This document shows positions 17,895 to 26,194 of a DNA stretch of 64,000 nt, in pieces. The DNA is from Enterocloster lavalensis. Its GTDB lineage: Bacteria > Bacillota > Clostridia > Lachnospirales > Lachnospiraceae. How positions within the stretch are numbered: the first letter of the stretch is position 1; the number at the start of each line of letters is the position of its first letter. The notes beneath the pieces are model-generated. The model was not told where the DNA came from. It made no database searches and worked only from the letters and a program-made list of their open reading frames with translations. Where the stretch lies: the NCBI RefSeq assembly GCF_902364025.1, contig NZ_CABJCG010000014.1, positions 1-64,000 on the forward strand. Direction: 5' to 3'. A program made the translations under genes and the position numbers.

Positions 17895-18656
17895 TCACAC
17901 GGACAAATCCATATTGTCAGATATCCGTTCCCTCAGCTTCAGGAACCCCTCGGAAACCATGTCCCGGGGTCTGGGCAGGCCGATCTCGTAGATTTCCTTC
18001 ACCGTGGCCGGACATTTGCTCAGAAGCACGATGCGGTCCCCCAGATAGAGGGCCTCCTCGATATTGTTGGTCACAAACAGAATGGTCTTTTTCTCCGCTT
18101 TCCAAATTCTGAGAATTTCATCCTGCATGGAATACCGGGTCTGGGCATCCAGCGCGCCAAAAGGCTCATCCAGAATCAGGATTTCCGGGTTGTTAGCGTA
18201 GGCCCGGGCGATCCCAACCCGCTGCTTCATTCCTCCCGAAATCTGATGGGGATAAGATTTCTCAAACCCGGTAAGTCCCACCAGATCGATAAACTTTTGG
18301 GCGGTTTTCCGCCGTTCCCCCTTAGGCACGCCGGCCATCCGGGGGCCGAACTCCACATTCTGCATCACGGTTTTCCACGGAAGCAGCGCCTTTTTCTGGA
18401 ACACCATCCCGATTGCCCGGTCCGGGCCGTGAAGCTCCCTCCCGTCCAGACAGATCTCCCCTTTCGTCGGCTCCTCCAGCCCGGCAATCATGTCGAGTAA
18501 TACAGTTTTACCGCACAAACCCGGTCCCAGAATCACCAAAAATTCTCCGTCGTATACATCCAGGTCGATCTGGTCCACCGCAGCAAAGGCCGTCTTGGGG
18601 CCGGTAAATGTCTTGCTGACCCGGCGCAGCTTTAATTTCACTAATTTGTTCTCCAC
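17895..18656 (-). CDS. ABC transporter ATP-binding protein (NitT/TauT type)
   Basis: The 253-residue ATPase has Walker A GPGLCGKT, an intact signature ISGGMKQRV, Walker B ILILDEPFGALD and an H-loop in FVTNN, where Asn replaces the usual His. It belongs to the nitrate/sulfonate/taurine importer group. It overlaps the upstream permease by 16 bases. With the neighbouring ATPase (degenerate signature, normal H-loop) it would form an asymmetric heterodimer. Confidence 0.88.
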   Translation of the reverse strand: MENKLVKLKLRRVSKTFTGPKTAFAAVDQIDLDVYDGEFLVILGPGLCGKTVLLDMIAGLEEPTKGEICLDGRELHGPDRAIGMVFQKKALLPWKTVMQNVEFGPRMAGVPKGERRKTAQKFIDLVGLTGFEKSYPHQISGGMKQRVGIARAYANNPEILILDEPFGALDAQTRYSMQDEILRIWKAEKKTILFVTNNIEEALYLGDRIVLLSKCPATVKEIYEIGLPRPRDMVSEGFLKLRERISDNMDLSV

Positions 18657-19429
18657 GGGCAGGCCTTCCTTTCAATCCATGACGTAACCGACGAGAGCAG
18701 CGCTCCGATGATCCCAATGATAAACATGCTGACCAAAATCAGAGCCGTGTCGCCGATTTCATTTCCCCGGGTAATCAGAAACCCCACCCCGGAGGTAGCT
18801 CCCAGCATCTCCGCCGCCAGCACAACCGCCCACCCGGCTCCCAGAGCCGTGCGGATTCCCGCAAATATGGCCGGAAGGGAGGCGGGAAGTACAATGTGAA
18901 GCAGCGTATTAAACTGGCTGGCCCCAAACGTTTTGCCCACATCCAGCTGCTGGGCGTCCACCATACGTACGCCGGTGGCGGTGTTGACCACCACGTTGGC
19001 AAATGTCCCAATGAACACGATGAGGATTTTGGGAAACTCGCCGATCCCGAACCAGATCGTGATAAGCGGAATCCATGCCAGAGGAGGGATGGGCCGGATC
19101 ACCTCGAAGATTATACCCAGGGTGGCGTTAAAATACCGGTTCCATCCCATCATCACCCCAAAAATAATTCCTAAAAAACAGGACAGGCCCACTGCAATCC
19201 CCACGCGGCGCAGGCTGTCCAGAATATGTACCCATAAAGGGATTCTCCCCAGCGGCTTGACCAAAAGCTTCTGAAAGCGCTCCCAGGTGGTGGCCGGTCC
19301 GGGAAATAAGTCCGGGCGGTTGGTCGAAACCATCAGCCAGGCCATCATAAGAAGGCCGATGGAGATGACCGGAAATATCAGGTACATCGCTTTCAGCCAG
19401 GTTGTCTTCTGTAAATCTTTATTCATCAT
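18641..19429 (-). CDS. ABC transporter permease (NitT/TauT type), subunit 2
   Basis: The 262-residue protein has six membrane segments and the EAA-type coupling loop GVRMVDAQQLDVGKTFGAS near residue 150, typical of SsuC/TauC permeases. The ATG at 19429 overlaps the previous gene stop as ATGA and has GGAGGG upstream; the TTG at 19444 is unlikely. It would pair with the permease encoded just upstream to form the channel. Confidence 0.88.
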   Translation of the reverse strand: MMNKDLQKTTWLKAMYLIFPVISIGLLMMAWLMVSTNRPDLFPGPATTWERFQKLLVKPLGRIPLWVHILDSLRRVGIAVGLSCFLGIIFGVMMGWNRYFNATLGIIFEVIRPIPPLAWIPLITIWFGIGEFPKILIVFIGTFANVVVNTATGVRMVDAQQLDVGKTFGASQFNTLLHIVLPASLPAIFAGIRTALGAGWAVVLAAEMLGATSGVGFLITRGNEIGDTALILVSMFIIGIIGALLSSVTSWIERKACPWRTN

Positions 19430-20241
19430 CGTCCTGCCCTCCAATGTTCCAGACGTTTTTCCAGGGCGCTGAGCACAGCCGAGAATACCGCTCCAATGGT
19501 GCCGATCACCACCATGCCAAGCACGATAATGTCCGGTCTGGCGAACTGGCGTCCCATAAGAATCATGTACCCCAGCCCCGCATCCGCGGCCAACATCTCG
19601 GCGGCCACCAGCGTGGTCCAGGAAAGCCCGAGGGCAATGCGGATCCCGGCAAATATCATTTGCACCGACGAGGGAATCCCCACCCGCCAGAAGATCTCAA
19701 AGCTGCTTGCCCCGTACGTCTTGGCTACGTTGATCAGCGTCCGGTTGGTGAGCTGGATTCCCGTGTACGCGTTGATCACGCAGGGAACAAAGGCTGAAAA
19801 AAAGATGATAAACACCTTTGCCCGCAAGCCGATTCCCAGAAAAAGGATGGTCAGCGGAATCCATGCAATGGGCGGAATCGGCCGGATCACCTCGAAAACC
19901 GGACGCACCAGACGGTCCACCGGCTCGTACCAGCCCATGAACAGCCCCAGCGGAATGCCGATCACCACCGCCATCACGAATCCAATCAGCGCTACCCGCA
20001 GGCTGGACAGCAGGTTCATCTGCAGCGTAGCTCCCTCCGGGTTGGGCGAATGTATTTTTTCAAAAAATGTATTTACAATCGCAGTCGGAGCCGGCAGAAA
20101 ACGGCTGGACACAATGCCCGCTGATACCAGCAGCTGCCAGATCACAAGGGCAGCCGCCAGCGTGCCAAAGGACAGGGCTAAAAGCAGGCGCCTCTCACGC
20201 CGCTTCTGCTCCGACTGACTGTATGTTTGCTTTTCCCCCAT
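19426..20241 (-). CDS. ABC transporter permease (NitT/TauT type), subunit 1
   Basis: The 271-residue protein has a cytosolic charged N-terminus (SEQKRRERRLLL), six membrane segments and the coupling loop GIQLTNRTLINVAKTYGASS. It is clearly a paralogue of the next permease. Two different permeases and two different ATPases with one binding protein are unusual for this family, where homodimers are common. It is coupled to the next gene by a 4-base overlap and begins 33 bases after the ROK regulator gene. Confidence 0.88.
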   Translation of the reverse strand: MGEKQTYSQSEQKRRERRLLLALSFGTLAAALVIWQLLVSAGIVSSRFLPAPTAIVNTFFEKIHSPNPEGATLQMNLLSSLRVALIGFVMAVVIGIPLGLFMGWYEPVDRLVRPVFEVIRPIPPIAWIPLTILFLGIGLRAKVFIIFFSAFVPCVINAYTGIQLTNRTLINVAKTYGASSFEIFWRVGIPSSVQMIFAGIRIALGLSWTTLVAAEMLAADAGLGYMILMGRQFARPDIIVLGMVVIGTIGAVFSAVLSALEKRLEHWRAGR

Positions 20242-20273
20242 AAAAATCTCCTATCCGTTAATCCCACGGCGCT

Positions 20274-21473
20274 CTAAAAAAGCTCGTGGAGTATGGTTGT
20301 GGCCGCGCCGATCTCAAACAGCGGGTCACTGACGTTTCTTCTGCGGAATTCCGGGAGCAGGACTCCTGCGGACAGACGTCCCCTTACCTCCCGGAGTACC
20401 GTTTTACAATAGAAATTGCTGGCATCAAACAGGGTCCCCGACAGAATCACCAGCTTGGGGCTGTAGAGGTTGATCAGACTCACCAGACCGCAGCCCATAG
20501 CGCAGGCCGCCTCCGTCAAAATCGGAACAAACAGCCCGTCCCCCTCGTCCACCAGTCTCGCGACCTCCCTGTAGGTCAGGGGGCCCTCCAGCTGCGGGCC
20601 GGGGATGCCGTTTCTGCGGTAGACCTCCAACAGCTCCTCCGCCTTGCGCTCGATCATATCGGTGGAACAATAGGTTTCCACACAGCCCCGGTTCCCGCAG
20701 CGGCAGCGTTCGCCGTGCATATTGACGGAGATATGCCCCAAACCCGCAGCCCGGTGGTTCAGCTCCCGGCAAATCTCACCATGGCGCAGAATCCCACAGC
20801 CAACGCCCTCACTGCTGAGCACAAACAGTGTGTCCGGCTGGTCCACCGCATAGCCGCTCCAGCTCTCGCCAAACAGCCAGGTATTGCAGTTGTTGTCCAG
20901 CGAAACCTTCAGCTCCAGCCGTTTTTCCAGCTCCCGCTTCAGCGGGATGCCCAGCATTTTTCCACCCAGGGCAAAATCGTTGATCACGCCGTTCTCGCTG
21001 TCCACCAGTCCGGGCGCGCCTATGCCTATGCCGAGAATGCGGCCGCGGTCCAGCCCCCGCTCCCCGATCATGCGCAGAATCTCATTTTCAATAAAGCAGA
21101 TCAGTTCCTCGGAGCTGCTCAGGCTCTTTATGGAGATTCTGGTCTTGTCCAGAATCTTGGTCTTTAAGTCCGTGAGCACGATGCTGAGATGGTTTTTGGA
21201 AATGTTCACCCCAAAAGCGGACAGCGCGTCGCTGCGGATGTCCACGTTGACGGGGTGACGGCCTCGGATTGTCTCCAGCACGTCGCATTCCTCCAGCAGC
21301 CCCTCGGCGATCAGATGGTTGACCACTCTGGTGACCGTGGACCTGGAAATGCTGGTTTTGTCGCCGATCTCCGCCCTGGAAATAGGGCCGTATTTGCGCA
21401 CGCAGCGCATAATTTCCGATGTATTCTGTTCCCTGATGTATCCCGTATTAAGGATCTTTGCTTTCTCTGCCAT
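20274..21473 (-). CDS. ROK-family transcriptional regulator
   Basis: The 399-residue protein has an N-terminal winged helix-turn-helix (ISRAEIGDKTSISRSTVTRVV, residues 31-51). A ROK sugar-binding/kinase-like domain follows, with GIGIGAPGLVD and the zinc-binding CRCGNRGCVET. ROK repressors such as NagC respond to sugars or sugar phosphates, often amino sugars. It lies inside the leftward transporter operon, facing a rightward amino-sugar-type operon, so it is the likely regulator of both. Two copies of a 20-bp motif at the divergent promoters are candidate binding sites. Confidence 0.85.
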   Translation of the reverse strand: MAEKAKILNTGYIREQNTSEIMRCVRKYGPISRAEIGDKTSISRSTVTRVVNHLIAEGLLEECDVLETIRGRHPVNVDIRSDALSAFGVNISKNHLSIVLTDLKTKILDKTRISIKSLSSSEELICFIENEILRMIGERGLDRGRILGIGIGAPGLVDSENGVINDFALGGKMLGIPLKRELEKRLELKVSLDNNCNTWLFGESWSGYAVDQPDTLFVLSSEGVGCGILRHGEICRELNHRAAGLGHISVNMHGERCRCGNRGCVETYCSTDMIERKAEELLEVYRRNGIPGPQLEGPLTYREVARLVDEGDGLFVPILTEAACAMGCGLVSLINLYSPKLVILSGTLFDASNFYCKTVLREVRGRLSAGVLLPEFRRRNVSDPLFEIGAATTILHELF

Positions 21474-21604
21474 AATGATTCTCCTGCCCCCTGTATCGTT
21501 TTGACTGTAATTGTTTAAATCTTATCACGGGGTGAGGGCCTTTTCAACCGCAGACCGGGCAGCCGGGGGTGTTTTTTCATCCCCGGTCCGATCCGACGCT
21601 GTTT

Positions 21605-22810
21605 CTATTTGTGTTCCGCGGCGATGCGCTCTACCGGGGCGGTAAGGAAGTTGCCGCTGTCCCTCAGCGCTTCAAGCTGCTCCTGGGTATAATTGCCCAT
21701 CTTCACAAACACGCTCATGGCGTCATAGGTCTGCTGGGCCATCTTGTTCATGGTATTGTCGCTGTTCATGGTGACGATATCCGCATCGTACTCCAGGGAG
21801 CAGAACGGGTTGTTCTGAAGGATCTTCAGATTTTCCTCATCCGTGGACGGATACCCGTCCTCATCATACATCTGCGTCATATAGACAGCGGCCTCCTCCT
21901 GATGCTCCTGAATCCATTCCCCCGTCATAATGCACACCTCCAGCCACTTGGTGATGGCTTCCTCATTCTCCTCCCAGGCCTTGGGATTGGCCACGTAGTT
22001 GGTCACGATTCCGGTTTTGACCCACGCATCGGAAGAAACCATTACCAGATCCGCCTTGTCCTCGCTGTATACCAGCGGCCCCCAGACGCCGACCACATCA
22101 CCCTGGCCTGCTTTAAACGCGGTGTTGGCGCTGGACACCTCCATATTCACCACATTGACATCATCCAGGGTCAGGCCCAGACTCTCCAACGTCTTATACA
22201 GGGTGAAATGATTGGTTGTTCCTTTGGCGCAGAAGATTTCCTTTCCCTTCCAGGACTCCGGAGTCCCGTATACCTCCGGACAGGTCCCGTGGCCCTGGCC
22301 GTCCTGGACGATAGGGCTGTCCTTGCGGGCGAAAAACGCCTGATGGCCGCCCTCGTCCCGGGCCGCCGGAGCCAGAACCCGGATATCATGTCCCAGAATA
22401 CCGGTGATCACTCCCCCGATTCCCGTAGAACCGCAGTCCCAGGCGCCGGCGCTGCACGCTTCCATCATCGCCGGTCCGCTGTTGAACAGAACTGGCTCCA
22501 CCTCAATCCCCACAGCGTCCAGCCATCCCTTTTGCTGGGCGATGTAGGTGGGCAAATGGGGCGAGGTGCTCGCCATATTTCCCACTTTCAGCGTCACACG
22601 CTCCGCCAGAGGTTCAATCTTCCAGGGCATATCGCTCTCTCCCTGGGCTGCTTCCTCTTCCGCTCCTTCTTCCTTCGGCTGCTCCGCTTTTGTCTCACCT
22701 TTCTTCTCTTCCTGGCTGACCGCCGGCGTCTCTGCCTTCTGCCCGGAACCGCAGCCTGCCGCCGACACCGCCGCTGCCAATATCAATGCTGCCGCTAATC
22801 TCTTCTTCAT
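21605..22810 (-). CDS. NitT/TauT-type ABC transporter substrate-binding lipoprotein
   Basis: The 401-residue protein has a lipoprotein signal peptide (MKKRLAAALILAAAVSAAGC) and then an acidic low-complexity linker (about residues 26-55). A periplasmic-binding fold of the TauA/SsuA group follows. It would be anchored outside the cell membrane by its lipidated Cys and deliver substrate to the adjacent permeases. Family members bind nitrate, taurine, sulfonates, pyrimidine precursors and other small molecules; the ligand here is unknown. The start at 22810 follows GGGAGGG. It is the first gene of the leftward operon. Confidence 0.88.
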   Translation of the reverse strand: MKKRLAAALILAAAVSAAGCGSGQKAETPAVSQEEKKGETKAEQPKEEGAEEEAAQGESDMPWKIEPLAERVTLKVGNMASTSPHLPTYIAQQKGWLDAVGIEVEPVLFNSGPAMMEACSAGAWDCGSTGIGGVITGILGHDIRVLAPAARDEGGHQAFFARKDSPIVQDGQGHGTCPEVYGTPESWKGKEIFCAKGTTNHFTLYKTLESLGLTLDDVNVVNMEVSSANTAFKAGQGDVVGVWGPLVYSEDKADLVMVSSDAWVKTGIVTNYVANPKAWEENEEAITKWLEVCIMTGEWIQEHQEEAAVYMTQMYDEDGYPSTDEENLKILQNNPFCSLEYDADIVTMNSDNTMNKMAQQTYDAMSVFVKMGNYTQEQLEALRDSGNFLTAPVERIAAEHK

Positions 22811-22877
22811 GGTGTAACCCTCCCTTTCCATTTCGGTCCGTCCGGACCATACAGGATATTGATTTACAGAAACATTC

Positions 22878-22935
22878 GAAGTAGAAACACATAATTTCTA
22901 TTTGCAATTATATCAACGTTTCCAACTGCAATCAA
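22878..22935 (-). promoter_or_regulatory. Promoter of the leftward transporter operon with start-site motif
   Basis: On the minus strand, TTGATT (complement of 22930-22935), 17 bases and TATAAT (complement of 22907-22912) form a strong promoter. The 20-bp motif GAAGTAGAAACACATAATTT (22878-22897, plus strand) sits at the predicted start site. It matches 16 of 20 bases with the motif at 23109-23128. Confidence 0.65.
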
Positions 22936-23071
22936 TGCGCCTATGTGCCAATATTTGCGGTTTGTTTTTGTGCAATTTGAACATTTTTTCGACATTTTTT
23001 GAGTATTTTCCGATTATATGAAAATTTTCAATTCCCGTTTTTTAGGATTTTAAAAAATATTTAATTTTATA

Positions 23072-23128
23072 TTGAAATTAATTATCAGGTATGTTATACT
23101 GCGGATTAGAAGTGGAAACGCACAAATT
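23072..23128 (+). promoter_or_regulatory. Promoter of the rightward amino-sugar operon with start-site motif
   Basis: TTGAAA (23072-23077), 17 bases and TATACT (23095-23100) form a strong promoter. GAAGTGGAAACGCACAAATT (23109-23128) begins at about +3 and is the partner of the motif at 22878. A repressor bound here would block the start site. The region between the two promoters (22936-23071) is AT-rich with no other feature I can support. Confidence 0.65.
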
Positions 23129-23159
23129 ATCAAACAAATAAGAAAGGATTTTGGAGATT

Positions 23160-23909
23160 ATGGCTACAAATTACATTACAATGTACAAAAACGTGTTAAC
23201 CGATATGCTTGATCGCATCCATGACACGCAGCAGGAAAATATTGACAAAGTTGCTCAGATGATGGCGGACACCATCCGGGAGGGCGGCTCTCTGTATGCC
23301 TTCGGTCCTTCCCATGCAGGTATGATTGTGGAGGAAATGGTATACAGGGCCGGCGGACTGGCCCTGATGAACCCAGTTCACATTGCCAACCTCATGCCCA
23401 ACTGCCGTCCCATGAACCTGACCACCAGCCTGGAGCGGCTCCCGGGATTCGCAACCGCCTACTTCGAACGCCTCAATATTAAGGAAGGCGATTTCCTCCT
23501 CATTCATTCCGTATCCGCCCGCATCCCCATTGTGGTGGAGATGGCTATGCAGGCCAAGAAGCACGGCGTCAAGCTGGCAGGAATCGTCAACCTGGACTTC
23601 GCCACCAAGGTTACCTCCCTGGATCCGTCCGGCAAAATGATGCAGGAAATCTGTGATGTCGTGATCGACGACTGCGGCGAGGTGGGCGATGCCAGCATTC
23701 AGATCGAGGGAATCGACGCCAAGGTCGCTCCCACCTCCACTATTTCCGGCTGTTTTATCGCCAACGCCCTGGTGATCCGCACCTGCGAGAAGCTTTTAGC
23801 CGCCGGCGTTGAGCCGCCGGTGATCCGCAGCGGAAACATCGATGGGTGCAACGAAAAAAATGCTGAGCTCTTCAAGCAATATCCGGGCCGCATCCACTAT
23901 CTCAATTAA
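23160..23909 (+). CDS. SIS-domain sugar isomerase/phosphosugar-binding protein
   Basis: The 249-residue protein has a single SIS fold of the UPF0309/SIS_2 type. YAFGPSHAGMIVEEMVYRAGG near residue 46 and LLIHSVSARIPIVVEMA near residue 114 form the phosphosugar pocket. Such proteins isomerise or bind phosphorylated aldoses and ketoses. The ATG at 23160 gives MATNYITMY; the TTG nine bases earlier is in frame but overlaps the ribosome site. It is first in a five-gene operon with a kinase, a second SIS protein, NagA and an aldolase. Confidence 0.82.
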   Translation: MATNYITMYKNVLTDMLDRIHDTQQENIDKVAQMMADTIREGGSLYAFGPSHAGMIVEEMVYRAGGLALMNPVHIANLMPNCRPMNLTTSLERLPGFATAYFERLNIKEGDFLLIHSVSARIPIVVEMAMQAKKHGVKLAGIVNLDFATKVTSLDPSGKMMQEICDVVIDDCGEVGDASIQIEGIDAKVAPTSTISGCFIANALVIRTCEKLLAAGVEPPVIRSGNIDGCNEKNAELFKQYPGRIHYLN

Positions 23910-23940
23910 CCTCTGAAAAGAGTGATTCGGAGTACATACA

Positions 23941-25104
23941 ATGAAAAAACACAACTTGCTGATCGTACACGGCGGAGCACCCACAGCGGTCATCAACGCC
24001 TCTCTGTACGGCGTCCTCAAGGAAGCAGCCCTTCATCCGCAGATCGACAAGGTATATGGGGCCATCGACGGGACCGACGGGATCCTTCAAAAACGTTTTG
24101 TCTGCCTTTCCGATAAAACGGAAGCAGAGATCGACCGCCTTCTGTATACCCCCGCCTCTGCCATCGGTTCCTCCCGCCTTCCGTTAACGGATGAGGATTA
24201 TGTGAACATGGCCCGGATCATCCGGGAGGCAGACATCAAATACGTGCTCTTTAATGGTGGAAACGGCTCCATGGACACCTGTGGCAAACTGCAGGCCCAG
24301 TGCGGCAAATTCGGCATCGGCGTAGTGGGAATTCCAAAAACAGTGGACAATGATATTTCCATCACCGACCACGCACCCGGCTTCGGCAGCGCCGCGCGTT
24401 TTGCCGCGGAGTCCGTTTATGCCATCGCTCAGGACGTGCGCGCTCTCCCTATTCACGTGTGCATCGTGGAGACAATGGGGCGCAACGCCGGGTGGATCAC
24501 CGCGTCCACTGCCCTGGCCCGGAGTAAACCGGAGGACGCCCCCCATCTGATTTATCTCTCCGAGGTGGCGTTTGACGAGGAAAAATTTTTGCGCGATGTG
24601 AAAGCCTGTTACGAGCGGAACAGCGGCGTGGTGGTTGCGGTCAGTGAAGGGCTGCGCAGAGCGGACGGCACTTCCATCGTGGCCCCCATCTACAAGAGCG
24701 GCCGTGCGGTCTACTTCGGAGATGTCAGCGCCTATCTGGCCCAGCTGGTCATACAGAAGCTGGGGATCAAGGCCCGCTCCGAGAAGCCCGGAATCCTGGG
24801 CCGCTCCAGCGCGGTCACACAATCCGAGGTGGACCGGGACGAAGCCATCGCCGCCGGACGGGAAGCCGCGCGGGCGGTAATCGGCGGGGAGACCGGGATC
24901 ATGATCGGATTTGAACGGCTGAGCAGTGATCCCTACCGGATCCGGCTGATCCATATTCCCATCGAACAGGTGATGCTGCACGAGCGCACCATGCCTTCCT
25001 CTTTTATCGCCCCCGATGGCAACGATGTGACCGATCGTTTTATTGAGTGGTGCAAACCCTTGGTCGGCACGATGAAAAAAGATTTCATTACCTTTAAAGA
25101 ATAG
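23941..25104 (+). CDS. PfkA-family phosphofructokinase-like sugar kinase
   Basis: The 387-residue protein belongs to the PfkA family, which phosphorylates fructose 6-phosphate or similar keto-sugar phosphates at carbon 1. PKTVDND and ETMGRNAGW are the sugar-phosphate and catalytic motifs. The phosphoryl-donor motif reads GGNGSMDT where ATP enzymes have GGDGS and PPi enzymes GGDDS, so the donor is uncertain. In this operon the likely substrate is fructose- or tagatose-6-phosphate made by the SIS proteins, and the product would go to the aldolase. The start follows a 31-base gap after the SIS gene. Confidence 0.8.
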   Translation: MKKHNLLIVHGGAPTAVINASLYGVLKEAALHPQIDKVYGAIDGTDGILQKRFVCLSDKTEAEIDRLLYTPASAIGSSRLPLTDEDYVNMARIIREADIKYVLFNGGNGSMDTCGKLQAQCGKFGIGVVGIPKTVDNDISITDHAPGFGSAARFAAESVYAIAQDVRALPIHVCIVETMGRNAGWITASTALARSKPEDAPHLIYLSEVAFDEEKFLRDVKACYERNSGVVVAVSEGLRRADGTSIVAPIYKSGRAVYFGDVSAYLAQLVIQKLGIKARSEKPGILGRSSAVTQSEVDRDEAIAAGREAARAVIGGETGIMIGFERLSSDPYRIRLIHIPIEQVMLHERTMPSSFIAPDGNDVTDRFIEWCKPLVGTMKKDFITFKE

Positions 25105-25126
25105 TCAAACGAAAGGAGATACCGCC

Positions 25127-26182
25127 ATGGATCCAATGGATTCAACCACTTACAAAGAAATTTTTCAACAGCCCCAGGCATTTCTGGCGGTCAACCAGGA
25201 TCTGGAGCTGATACGGCAAACCGTGCAGGACGTATTTTCACGCCGGAAAATCGGGCAGGTGATCTTCACCGGCTGCGGAACCTCGCTCTACCTGGCCCAG
25301 ACCGCCGCCGCTCTCTTCTCCCACTACAATTCCGTCAAAGCCCAGGCCGTTCCCTGTTCCGAGCTCTATTTTCATCCTCAGCTCTACATCGGCGGCGGTG
25401 AAACTCTGGTCTGCCCGATCACGCGTAAAAGCGTCACTACCGAGGTGCGCCTGGCCATCAAACGGGTCCATGAATTCCCCAATGTACAAAGCCTGGCGAT
25501 CACCTGCTGCAGCGGCTCCCGTGAGTACAACGAGGATATGATTCTCTCAAGCGATGCCAATGAGGACAGCGTGGTAATGACAAAGTCCTTCACCAGCATG
25601 GTCTACCTCTGCGCCATTTTGGCCATGACCGCAGGCGGCAGGGACGGCGAGCTGGAGCAGATGGCCGCAGAAATTCCCGGGCTGTGCAGGCGCGCCCTGC
25701 CGGATTTGGATTCCCTGGCCCAGCGCATTCTCGCCGAGCACCCTAAGACCAATCTGTATATCACACTGGGGCAGGGCGTATTTTACGGTATCGCAAACGA
25801 GTGTATGAATAAGGAAAAAGAAATGTCGCTCTCCAATTCAGAGTCCTATTACAGCCTGGAATACCGCCATGGCCCCATGTCTCTGGTAGACGAAAATACA
25901 CTGATCCTGCAGCTGGCCTCCCAGGATACCGGCAATTATGAGTCGGGGCTCCTGAGAGAGATGAAGGAAAAAGGAGCCGCCGTGGCTGTATTCGGAGAAA
26001 AAGCCTCCTGCCTCTGGGACTTTGCAGATTACGCCTATTTTGCAGAGAGCGGCTTAAACGACCTTCAGCTTTCGCCCGTGGCCGTGCTGTTGGGCCAGCT
26101 GCTGGGCTACCACGCCGCACGCAGCAAGGGCTTGAATCCGGATTCCCCGCGCCATCTCTCCCAGGCGATTGTCATTTCATAA
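25127..26182 (+). CDS. AgaS/GlmS-like double-SIS sugar isomerase (deaminase)
   Basis: The 351-residue protein contains two SIS domains like the isomerase half of GlmS and AgaS. FTGCGTSLYLAQTAA near residue 46, VMTKSFTSMVYL near 146 and the later EYRHGPMSL motif are diagnostic. AgaS-like enzymes convert an amino-sugar 6-phosphate to a keto-sugar 6-phosphate and release ammonia. Next to nagA this predicts deacetylation followed by deamination/isomerisation. AAAGGAG lies eight bases before the ATG. Confidence 0.85.
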   Translation: MDPMDSTTYKEIFQQPQAFLAVNQDLELIRQTVQDVFSRRKIGQVIFTGCGTSLYLAQTAAALFSHYNSVKAQAVPCSELYFHPQLYIGGGETLVCPITRKSVTTEVRLAIKRVHEFPNVQSLAITCCSGSREYNEDMILSSDANEDSVVMTKSFTSMVYLCAILAMTAGGRDGELEQMAAEIPGLCRRALPDLDSLAQRILAEHPKTNLYITLGQGVFYGIANECMNKEKEMSLSNSESYYSLEYRHGPMSLVDENTLILQLASQDTGNYESGLLREMKEKGAAVAVFGEKASCLWDFADYAYFAESGLNDLQLSPVAVLLGQLLGYHAARSKGLNPDSPRHLSQAIVIS

Positions 26183-26194
26183 AAGGAAACTGCC

